A stretch of 12,521 bases of DNA from positions 1 to 12,521 of the forward strand of contig CAJARA010000136.1 of NCBI GenBank assembly GCA_903944295.1, in the 5' to 3' direction. Both the position numbers and the translations under genes were made by a program. Source of the stretch: an uncultured Chloroflexota bacterium (GTDB lineage: Bacteria; Chloroflexota; Limnocylindria; Limnocylindrales; Limnocylindraceae). Every line of letters begins with the position of its first letter. Positions within the stretch are counted from its first letter, which is position 1. Below, in pieces: positions 7,347 through 12,521 of the stretch. The notes under the pieces are model-generated. The model was not told where the DNA came from. It made no database searches and was given only the letters and a program-made list of their open reading frames with translations.

Positions 7347-8407
7347 ACGAACGCGACCGTCGCGCGCGAAGCGAGCCTACCCGCCGTAGTGGTGGTGCGC
7401 GTCCGTTCGAACCGGGTGAGGCGCCACTCGGTGTGCGCCCCGGCCTCGCAGGTCAACGTCGACGTGCCGGTGTTGAGACGGCGCCACGACCTGTAGCGCG
7501 CGAAGCGGTGCCTATGGGGCGACTCAGTGGGGGAAGGCGACTCCGTCCAGAGACGGTGCGTGCGTTGCGGCGCTTCGCCGTTCTCGTGCTGGTGATCGGC
7601 GCCACGCTTGCTCCGCCAGCACTCGCCTCAGCAGGCACCTTCACGATCACCTCGCTTCGTCTCGTCGGTTTGCAGCTCCTCGACGAGGGTGCGGTGCGTG
7701 CGGCGAGCGGAGTCGTGCTCGGTGACGGGCTCTTGACGAGCGATCCACGCGGCATTGAGCAGGTGCTCAGCGAGATCCCCTTTATTGGTTCAGCGCGCGT
7801 GAGGATTGGACTCCCTGGAGAGATTCGCGCAGAGATTCGCGAAGAGGTTCCACTCTTGCGCTGGAGTAGCGGCGGTGTCACCTACCTGATGAGCGGGAGC
7901 GGCGAGCTGCTCGGGTCAACAACATCACCGCTCCTTAGTAGTGCTGGACGCGCAGCGGTTGAGCAGCTCCCGCTGATGCAAGACCTCCGTAGCGGCCCCC
8001 CGCTGCTCCCTGGCGATGTGATTGCCCCACTCGACGTTGACATTGCAACGCGGCTCGCCAGTCTGACGCTCGCCGATCTTGGCAGCACGGCGACGCGACT
8101 CACTCTTGTTGTTGATCCGCAGTATGGATTCGTTCTCCAGGGTGAGGGGGAGGGGATCGCCTGGAACGCGGTCTTCGGGATCTACTCCGCAACGATTCGC
8201 CCACCAGAGATGCTGCCAGGCCAGGTGCGCCTCTTGCGCAGCCTCCTCACCGGCCGCGAGCGCAGGATCGGCTGGGTGATTCTCGCCGATGGACAGGCCG
8301 GAACGTTCACGGAGCCAGGAGTGCGACCCCCTACGCCGTCAGGTGCGAGCCCAGAGCCGAGCGCCGCGCCAAGCGCCGCGCCAAGCGGAAGCCCGATTAC
8401 CCCATGA
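7343..8407 (+). CDS. ftsQ: Cell division protein FtsQ/DivIB, POTRA domain
   Basis: FtsQ/DivIB is a single-pass membrane protein that links divisome parts through an extracytoplasmic POTRA domain. The 354 residues show a long Arg/Pro-rich cytoplasmic region (1-76), one membrane segment (about 78-97), and a POTRA-like stretch (about 100-173) with FTITSLRLVGL, a Gly/Leu turn, LSEIPFIGSARVRI and a final charged strand IRAEIREEVPLLRW. A beta-rich part follows to about 325, then an Ala/Pro/Ser tail. Sequence similarity in this family is always low, so the call rests on topology, the POTRA pattern and the position between ddl and ftsA. The ATG overlaps the ddl stop by four bases but has no clear ribosome-binding sequence, so translation is probably coupled. 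An internal ATG at 7514 (Met58) would give a shorter cytoplasmic part. Confidence 0.88.
   Translation: MNERDRRARSEPTRRSGGARPFEPGEAPLGVRPGLAGQRRRAGVETAPRPVAREAVPMGRLSGGRRLRPETVRALRRFAVLVLVIGATLAPPALASAGTFTITSLRLVGLQLLDEGAVRAASGVVLGDGLLTSDPRGIEQVLSEIPFIGSARVRIGLPGEIRAEIREEVPLLRWSSGGVTYLMSGSGELLGSTTSPLLSSAGRAAVEQLPLMQDLRSGPPLLPGDVIAPLDVDIATRLASLTLADLGSTATRLTLVVDPQYGFVLQGEGEGIAWNAVFGIYSATIRPPEMLPGQVRLLRSLLTGRERRIGWVILADGQAGTFTEPGVRPPTPSGASPEPSAAPSAAPSGSPITP
8360..8383 (+). repeat. Two tandem copies of a 12-bp unit in the ftsQ tail
   Basis: Two exact adjacent copies of AGCGCCGCGCCA encode most of the Ser-Ala-Ala-Pro repeats in the disordered C-terminus of FtsQ. It looks like a small slippage-type expansion in low-complexity coding sequence. 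Confidence 0.8.
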
Positions 8408-8480
8408 TCGACGACGGCTGGGTTGCAGGTGACCGAATGGACGCCCGCGCCGCACAGGTCCCACGAAGCGCTCCTGCCGC

Positions 8481-8486
8481 TATGAT
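8481..8486 (+). promoter_or_regulatory. Possible -10 element upstream of ftsA
   Basis: TATGAT sits in the 120-nt ftsQ-ftsA gap, about 42 bases before the ftsA ATG, so a transcript starting near 8493 would carry a short leader with the ribosome site. No good -35 is seen 16-18 bases upstream. It could be chance. Confidence 0.3.
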
Positions 8487-8513
8487 CGGTGGACGAGAGC
8501 AAGGCTCAGGCAA

Positions 8514-8520
8514 GGGAGGG
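8514..8520 (+). promoter_or_regulatory. Ribosome binding site of ftsA
   Basis: GGGAGGG lies seven bases before the ATG at 8528 and decides that start over an in-frame GTG at 8489. Confidence 0.75.
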
Positions 8521-8527
8521 CGTAACG

Positions 8528-9766
8528 ATGGATGAGCGATTCACGACGATTGCCGCAATCGATATCGGCACCTCCAAGGTGAGCTGTGCCATTGCGCATA
8601 TCGGCGGCGACGGCGGCTCAATCTCCGTCATTGGGAAAGGAACCTCCGCCAACACTGGGATGCGCAAGGGGGTCGTCACTGACATTGAGAAGACGGGTGC
8701 TGCGATTAAGGCGGCGGTTGACGCCGCTGAACGACTCTCCGGCTATCGCATTGAGCATGCGGCAATCACCGTATCTGGGAGCCACGTTGAGGGGCAGAAC
8801 TCTAGCGGCCAGGTTGCGGTAGCAAACCCTGATCGTGAGATCCGCGACGACGATGTCGATCGCGTCCTTGAGGTCTGCCGCGCAATCCAGGTCCCCGGCT
8901 CCCGCATGTTGCTTCACGTCCTCCCTTCTTCCTACATCGTTGATGGCCAGGAGGGGATCCAGCAGCCGCGCGGTATGGTCGCCTATCGCCTTGAGGCGCG
9001 CGCCCACCTGATTACTGCTGGAGCCACCGCGATCCAGAACCTTGAGAAGTGCGTGCAGACTGCGGGAATCGCCGTGGATGATTACGTTCCATCCTCGCTG
9101 GCTGCGGCTGAGCTGACGCTCACCGACACCGAGCGAGAGCTCGGCACGGTGCTCGTAGATATCGGTGCTGAGACTTGCGACATCGCCATCTTCCACAACA
9201 ACGCCGTGGTCCACACCGCCGTCCTCCCGATCGGTGCCGCCTTCATCACGCGAGACGTTGCGATCGGCTTGAAGGCGAGCCTCGCCGCAGCCGAAGAGCT
9301 GAAGGTGAACTACGGGACCTGCGATCTGCGCACCGTGAGCGTGAGCGAGCAGTACACCGTGCCAGATGAGCCGGGCGGCCGCCGCATCGAGCGCATCGAA
9401 CTTGCCAGGATTATTGAGTCACGGATGAGCGAGATGTTTGAACTGATTGCTGGCGTGATCGCCGTGGCCGGCCCAGAGGCGACAAGCGCTGGGGTGGTGC
9501 TAACGGGTGGCGGCGCGCAGCTCGACGGGATCACCGCCCTCGCCCGAGACATCCTGAAGGCACCTGTCCGCGTCGCCGCCCCAGAGGGGCCGCTCCTCGG
9601 CATCCTGGACGACTTTCATGGACCGTCGAATGCCGCGATCCTCGGCCTCTTCTCCTGGGTCGCCCGCAGCCTTGACGAGGCGGGGATCGCCGAAGAGCCC
9701 CAGGCGGGCATTCTCGGTCGGGCCGGCGGTGCGCTGAAGGGTCTCTTCTCCCGCGTTCGCGGCTAA
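8528..9766 (+). CDS. ftsA: Cell division protein FtsA (actin-like membrane tether of FtsZ)
   Basis: FtsA is an actin-fold protein that binds the FtsZ tail and anchors the ring to the membrane. The 412 residues show phosphate-1 AIDIGTSKV (10-18), the FtsA-specific 1C region (about 80-165) with AITVSGSHVEGQNSSG (79-94), phosphate-2 DIGAETCD (211-218), and the adenosine motif VVLTGGGAQLDGI (323-335). A Gly/Ala linker leads to a C-terminal amphipathic helix LKGLFSRVRG (403-412), the membrane-targeting sequence. Phosphate-2 is usually DIGGGTTD, so Gly-Gly-Thr-Thr positions read Ala-Glu-Thr-Cys, which is odd for a nucleotide site. The ATG at 8528 is chosen for its GGGAGGG site and because MDERFTTIAAIDIGT matches family N-termini. 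Followed by ftsZ after 155 nt. The identity is firm. Confidence 0.96.
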   Translation: MDERFTTIAAIDIGTSKVSCAIAHIGGDGGSISVIGKGTSANTGMRKGVVTDIEKTGAAIKAAVDAAERLSGYRIEHAAITVSGSHVEGQNSSGQVAVANPDREIRDDDVDRVLEVCRAIQVPGSRMLLHVLPSSYIVDGQEGIQQPRGMVAYRLEARAHLITAGATAIQNLEKCVQTAGIAVDDYVPSSLAAAELTLTDTERELGTVLVDIGAETCDIAIFHNNAVVHTAVLPIGAAFITRDVAIGLKASLAAAEELKVNYGTCDLRTVSVSEQYTVPDEPGGRRIERIELARIIESRMSEMFELIAGVIAVAGPEATSAGVVLTGGGAQLDGITALARDILKAPVRVAAPEGPLLGILDDFHGPSNAAILGLFSWVARSLDEAGIAEEPQAGILGRAGGALKGLFSRVRG

Positions 9767-9801
9767 CTCCGCGACCCCCTCGTCCCCAGTGAAGTTCTCT
9801 C

Positions 9802-9830
9802 TTCAACGCATCCCGCTGCGCTGCTACAAT
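9802..9830 (+). promoter_or_regulatory. Likely ftsZ promoter with extended -10
   Basis: TACAAT (9825-9830) is preceded directly by TGC, an extended -10. TTCAAC (9802-9807), a partial -35 match, lies exactly 17 bases upstream. Transcription would begin near 9837, giving a leader of about 85 nt. A 5-bp inverted repeat, TGAAG (9790-9794) and CTTCA (9801-9805), overlaps the -35. Prediction by eye only. Confidence 0.55.
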
Positions 9831-9851
9831 CCCACGAACCGACGGGAGGGC

Positions 9852-9875
9852 GGTCTGCACACTGTGGGGGAGACC
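9852..9875 (+). promoter_or_regulatory. Small hairpin in the ftsZ leader
   Basis: GGTCT (9852-9856) can pair with AGACC (9871-9875), and CAC/GTG inside the loop can extend it. It would lie about 15 nt from the predicted 5' end of the ftsZ mRNA, ahead of the ribosome site. No U-run follows, so it is not a plain terminator. Its role is unknown. Confidence 0.3.
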
Positions 9876-9906
9876 TCACGTGCGGGTCGACGTTCGGTAG
9901 TTGAGC

Positions 9907-9918
9907 GGAGGGGAGAGG
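9907..9918 (+). promoter_or_regulatory. Purine-rich ribosome binding site of ftsZ
   Basis: GGAGGGGAGAGG is a long purine tract just before the ATG at 9922. It supports that start over an in-frame TTG at 9901 and fits the high expression usual for FtsZ. Confidence 0.75.
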
Positions 9919-9921
9919 CCG

Positions 9922-11160
9922 ATGGCTTCGCAGTCTGAGAACTTTGCGCTAATCCGCGTCGTAGGAGTTGGCGGCGCCGGCTCCAACGCTGTGAATCGCA
10001 TGATTCGAGCTGAACTCCTCGGCGTTGAGTTCATCGCTGTGAACACCGACGCTCAAGCGCTGGTTAAGTCTCACGCTCCCACACGCATCCGTATTGGTGA
10101 TGCGATCTCCCGTGGACTTGGTGCCGGCGGCGACTCTGTTGTTGGCGAGCGTGCCGCCCAAGAAGACCTGGAGAATCTCCGCAAGGCGCTTGATGGCTCA
10201 GACCTTGTCTTCGTTACCGCCGGTATGGGTGGTGGCACCGGCTCGGGCGCTGCCCCTGTTGTTGCGAAAGTGGCAAAGGATCTCGGTGCACTGACGATCG
10301 GAATCATCACCAAGCCCTTCGAGTTCGAAGGGAAGCGCCGTGCCGCAGTGGCGAACGCCGCCGCGGAGGAACTGCGCAAGTACGTAGACACCATGATCGT
10401 CATCCCAAACGAGCGACTCCTCAACGTTGTGAGCCGCCAGACCTCAATGGAAGATTCGTTCCGCATCGCTGATGACGTGCTTCGACAGGCGGTACAGGGG
10501 GTCAGTGACGTCATCACCGTTCCTGGAATTATCAACCTGGACTTCGCCGATGTGCGCAGCATCATGAAGGACGCAGGATCTGCGTTGATGGGGATCGGCC
10601 GTGCCAGTGGTGAAAATCGCGCGCGCGCCGCAGCAGAGCTTGCGATCGCATCGCCACTCCTTGAGCTTGATATCGAGGGGGCAACAGGGGTGCTCGTCAA
10701 CGTCGCCGCTTCATCCACCGTGACGTTGCATGAGGTGAACGAGGCGATCAACCACATCACCGAGCGTGCTGATCCAGAGGCGAACATCATCTTCGGCACC
10801 TCGCTCGATGAGACGCTCGCCGATGAGGTGCAGATCACCGTGATCGCTACTGGATTTGCTGGTAACGCACGAAGCCAGTCGGGGAGTGCCGCAAGCCTCC
10901 GCACCGAATTCCCGTTCGGCCGTGATGACGGAAGCGTGAACTGGAGCGCGTCGGCACCGAGTGCTGGCGCCTCAGCAACCCCTGCAGCGCCATACGCAAC
11001 ACCTGCCCAGGCAGCGCCTGCGCCTTCCTGGACGCCGAGCACGCACCCAGCCGTCTCACAGGAGCCGATCGCGGCGCATTTGGAAGGTGAGGGGATTAGC
11101 CCCGCCCCAGTTGCTGGTGATGAGCTGGAGATCCCTGCCTTCCTTCGCCGCCGCTCCTAA
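9922..11160 (+). CDS. ftsZ: Cell division protein FtsZ (tubulin homologue)
   Basis: FtsZ is the GTPase that polymerises into the division ring. It has 412 residues. GTP-binding motifs are VVGVGGAGSNAVN (13-25), AVNTDAQAL (39-47) and the tubulin signature GGGTGSG (103-109). The T7 loop NLDFADV (205-211) carries the Asp that drives hydrolysis in the next subunit. The globular core ends near residue 318. A linker of about 80 residues rich in Ala, Pro and Ser follows, then the conserved C-terminal peptide DELEIPAFLRRRS (400-412) that binds FtsA. The ATG at 9922 is preferred because of the purine-rich ribosome site; the upstream TTG would add seven residues. The gene has its own likely promoter (9802-9830) and may be co-transcribed with yggS, which starts eight bases after the stop. 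Confidence 0.98.
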   Translation: MASQSENFALIRVVGVGGAGSNAVNRMIRAELLGVEFIAVNTDAQALVKSHAPTRIRIGDAISRGLGAGGDSVVGERAAQEDLENLRKALDGSDLVFVTAGMGGGTGSGAAPVVAKVAKDLGALTIGIITKPFEFEGKRRAAVANAAAEELRKYVDTMIVIPNERLLNVVSRQTSMEDSFRIADDVLRQAVQGVSDVITVPGIINLDFADVRSIMKDAGSALMGIGRASGENRARAAAELAIASPLLELDIEGATGVLVNVAASSTVTLHEVNEAINHITERADPEANIIFGTSLDETLADEVQITVIATGFAGNARSQSGSAASLRTEFPFGRDDGSVNWSASAPSAGASATPAAPYATPAQAAPAPSWTPSTHPAVSQEPIAAHLEGEGISPAPVAGDELEIPAFLRRRS

Positions 11161-11168
11161 TCCCGTAG

Positions 11169-11888
11169 ATGTCACAGCTTGCTGAACAGTTAGCGTCGCT
11201 TCACGCCCGCGTTCGCGCCGCCGAACAGCGCGCCAGCCGCCCAGCGGGAAGTGTTGAACTGCTCGCCGTCACCAAGGGTGTCTCCGCCGAGCGTATCGCC
11301 GAGGCGATCGATGCTGGGCAGCGTGCCTTCGGCGAGAATCGCGTCCAAGAGTTGGAGGAGAAGCGCGCGGCAGTTGCCCAACAGCGCCCCGGCGTTCAGG
11401 TGCGCTGGGATCTGATTGGTCCACTGCAAAGTAATAAGGTGCGTCGAGCCCTCGCCGCCGCCGATCGCATCAGTTCGGTTGATCGTGTTGAGCTCCTTGC
11501 GCGCATTGCAGAACTTGGCGGAGCAGACGCTGCTCCGCGCCAGGTGCTTCTCCAGGTAAACATTGATGAAGATCCGGCAAAGTCTGGCTTCACGCCAGAC
11601 GCGCTCCGGGCAGCCCTGCCAGAGATCGCCGCCGTCCTCAACGGCACGCCGTTCACCATTGAGGGGCTGCTCACCGTTGGCCGCCTCACGATCGACTCTG
11701 CCGAGGCACGGAGTACCTTCTCCTCCTTCGTCGCCTTCTCGCACGGCCTTCGCGCGGCCGCCTCGGCGCAGGGGCTGCAGATTGGGCCGCTCATCTCCGC
11801 GGGGATGAGTGGCGACTTTGAACTCGCAATTGAGGAGGGGGCGACGCAGGTACGCCTCGGCAGCGCGCTCTTCGGGGCGCGCGGGTAG
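11169..11888 (+). CDS. yggS: YggS/PLPBP family PLP homeostasis protein
   Basis: This family (YlmE in Gram-positives) binds pyridoxal 5'-phosphate on a single alanine-racemase-like TIM barrel and balances PLP and amino-acid pools; it has no proven enzymatic reaction. The 239 residues are typical. Visible motifs are LLAVTKGVS with the PLP-binding Lys (K36), FGENRVQE (54-61), IGPLQSNK (83-90), the KSGF stretch (138-141) and SAGMSGDFELAIEEGA (210-225), which binds the PLP phosphate in known structures. The usual IGHLQSNK reads IGPLQSNK. It begins eight bases after ftsZ, with no recognisable Shine-Dalgarno sequence, so translation may depend on coupling. Its place after ftsZ is conserved in many phyla, although the link with division is not understood. 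Confidence 0.95.
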   Translation: MSQLAEQLASLHARVRAAEQRASRPAGSVELLAVTKGVSAERIAEAIDAGQRAFGENRVQELEEKRAAVAQQRPGVQVRWDLIGPLQSNKVRRALAAADRISSVDRVELLARIAELGGADAAPRQVLLQVNIDEDPAKSGFTPDALRAALPEIAAVLNGTPFTIEGLLTVGRLTIDSAEARSTFSSFVAFSHGLRAAASAQGLQIGPLISAGMSGDFELAIEEGATQVRLGSALFGARG

Positions 11889-11897
11889 GCTTTTGCT

Positions 11898-12140
11898 ATG
11901 GGATTTACGCCGCAGCTCGCCGCAGACTTGGTCCTCCAGACACTCTGGTTCGTTGTCCTCGGACGCGTCCTGATTTCGTGGGTCGATCCAGCTGGGAGTG
12001 GCCGGATCGCGCGACTCCTCATTGAGTTGAGCGAGCCGATCCTTGGGCCAGTACGGCGGGTTCTCCCCGCGATGGGTGGCCTCGACTTATCACCACTCCT
12101 CGTGATGGTGCTGTTGCAGTTTCTGCGCGGCCTTCTCTGA
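11898..12140 (+). CDS. yggT: YggT/YlmG family small membrane protein
   Basis: This is an 80-residue protein with two hydrophobic segments (about 8-29 and 63-79) around a conserved amphipathic middle. The family signature is clear: EPILGPVRRVLP (46-57) followed by GLDLSPLLVMVLLQF (61-75), very close to the usual EPxLxPxRRxLPxxGxxDxSP pattern. YggT/YlmG proteins are linked to cell division or membrane organisation (in chloroplasts, nucleoid distribution), but their biochemical role is not known. The gene begins nine bases after yggS and ends the protein-coding run. In many Gram-positive bacteria sepF lies between yggS and yggT; here nothing does. The ATG at 11898 has only a weak purine stretch upstream (GGGTAGG about nine bases before). 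Confidence 0.92.
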   Translation: MGFTPQLAADLVLQTLWFVVLGRVLISWVDPAGSGRIARLLIELSEPILGPVRRVLPAMGGLDLSPLLVMVLLQFLRGLL

Positions 12141-12165
12141 TTCGCGAGGGGGATCAGGAGTCGTC

Positions 12166-12171
12166 TAGAAT
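12166..12171 (+). promoter_or_regulatory. Possible -10 element of the tRNA-Val gene
   Basis: TAGAAT lies nine bases before the first base of the mature tRNA, so transcription would begin zero to three bases before it. No convincing -35 is seen. Read-through from yggT is the other possible source of transcript. Confidence 0.4.
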
Positions 12172-12180
12172 CCGCTCATC

Positions 12181-12257
<77 letters not shown>

Positions 12258-12264
12258 CGCGCAG

Positions 12265-12521
12265 TTACTGCTTCGCCATCCTCCGCAGCACGGCCGGCAT
12301 GATGCCCCCCTGTCGGTAGGTCTCAAGCTCCATCGGCCCGTCGAGTCGGACGATCAGTTCAATCGCGCGTCGCTCGCCAGTTGCAGCATCTCCGGCGCCG
12401 CTCCCTTCAACCTGTAGCTGAATGCGCCCGCGCGGACTGACTGTGGCAAGCCCTTGCAGCGTGAAGCGCTCACGTCCGGTGAGAGCGTGGCTTGTCGCGC
12501 TCTCACCTGGTAGGAACTGCA
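12265..12521 (-). CDS. acnA: Aconitate hydratase, C-terminal end (5' part outside window)
   Basis: Aconitase isomerises citrate to isocitrate in the TCA cycle with a 4Fe-4S cluster. Only the last 84 codons and the TAA (complement of 12265-12267) are present, so the cluster ligands are not visible. The visible part belongs to the mobile swivel domain (domain 4). It contains QFLPGES at the edge, LTGRERFTLQGL, a strand ending in LIVRLDGPMELETYRQGGI, and the terminal MPAVLRRMAKQ. The pattern LQFxxGExxxxLxLTGxExF followed by a YRxGGIxxxVLR ending is typical of AcnA/IRP1-type aconitase rather than AcnB. It runs on the strand opposite to the division genes and is a separate unit. The frame stays open to the window edge. 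Confidence 0.9.
   Translation of the reverse strand, partial: QFLPGESATSHALTGRERFTLQGLATVSPRGRIQLQVEGSGAGDAATGERRAIELIVRLDGPMELETYRQGGIMPAVLRRMAKQ

Noticed and set aside
8489..8527. Upstream GTG start for ftsA, adding 13 residues
   Set aside because: The ATG at 8528 has GGGAGGG at good spacing and gives the normal FtsA N-terminus.
9864..9938. A 24-codon GTG-started leader ORF that ends inside ftsZ
   Set aside because: The nearest purine-rich site (9844-9850) is about 13 bases away, the peptide has no regulatory codon run, and the frame is short enough to be chance.
10071..11042. A 323-codon open frame on the - strand inside ftsZ
   Set aside because: It is fully antisense to the FtsZ core and linker and has Ser/Ala/Arg-rich low-complexity content; a shadow of ftsZ.

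Overview
This window is a long piece of a bacterial dcw (division and cell wall) cluster. The genes are packed head to tail on the + strand: murF (3' end only), mraY, murD, ftsW, murG, murB, ddl, ftsQ, ftsA, ftsZ, yggS and yggT. A tRNA-Val(CAC) gene follows on the same strand. The C-terminal end of an aconitate hydratase gene enters from the right edge on the - strand. I see no mobile element, CRISPR array or phage gene, and base composition looks uniform (GC-rich, roughly 60-65% by eye).

Layout. Positions 2-8407 look like one transcription unit. Stop-start overlaps of four bases join murF/mraY, murD/ftsW, murB/ddl and ddl/ftsQ, and ftsW/murG overlap by 95 nt. A 120-nt gap before ftsA and a 155-nt gap before ftsZ are the only real spacers; both hold promoter-like sequence, and the one before ftsZ is the better candidate. 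yggS and yggT follow ftsZ after 8 and 9 nt. The tRNA and the aconitase gene converge with only 7 bp between them.

How the genes work together. MurD, MurF, MurB and Ddl make the cytoplasmic UDP-MurNAc-pentapeptide. MraY and MurG convert it to lipid I and lipid II. FtsW (a SEDS glycosyltransferase) polymerises septal glycan. FtsZ forms the ring, FtsA tethers it to the membrane, and FtsQ is the POTRA-bearing divisome scaffold. YggS (PLP homeostasis) and YggT (small membrane protein) are the usual downstream neighbours of this cluster in many phyla. murC, which normally lies between murG and murB, is not in the window.

Organism. FtsA together with a yggS-yggT tail, no sepF at that spot, high GC and rather divergent Mur enzymes would suit a Chloroflexota-type bacterium. 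This is a guess from gene content, not a proven assignment. FtsA argues against typical Actinomycetota.

I did not find an undescribed system. The points worth a second look are the absence of murC, the 95-nt ftsW/murG overlap, the altered phosphate-2 loop of FtsA, the enlarged MurD, and the layout around ftsZ and the tRNA.
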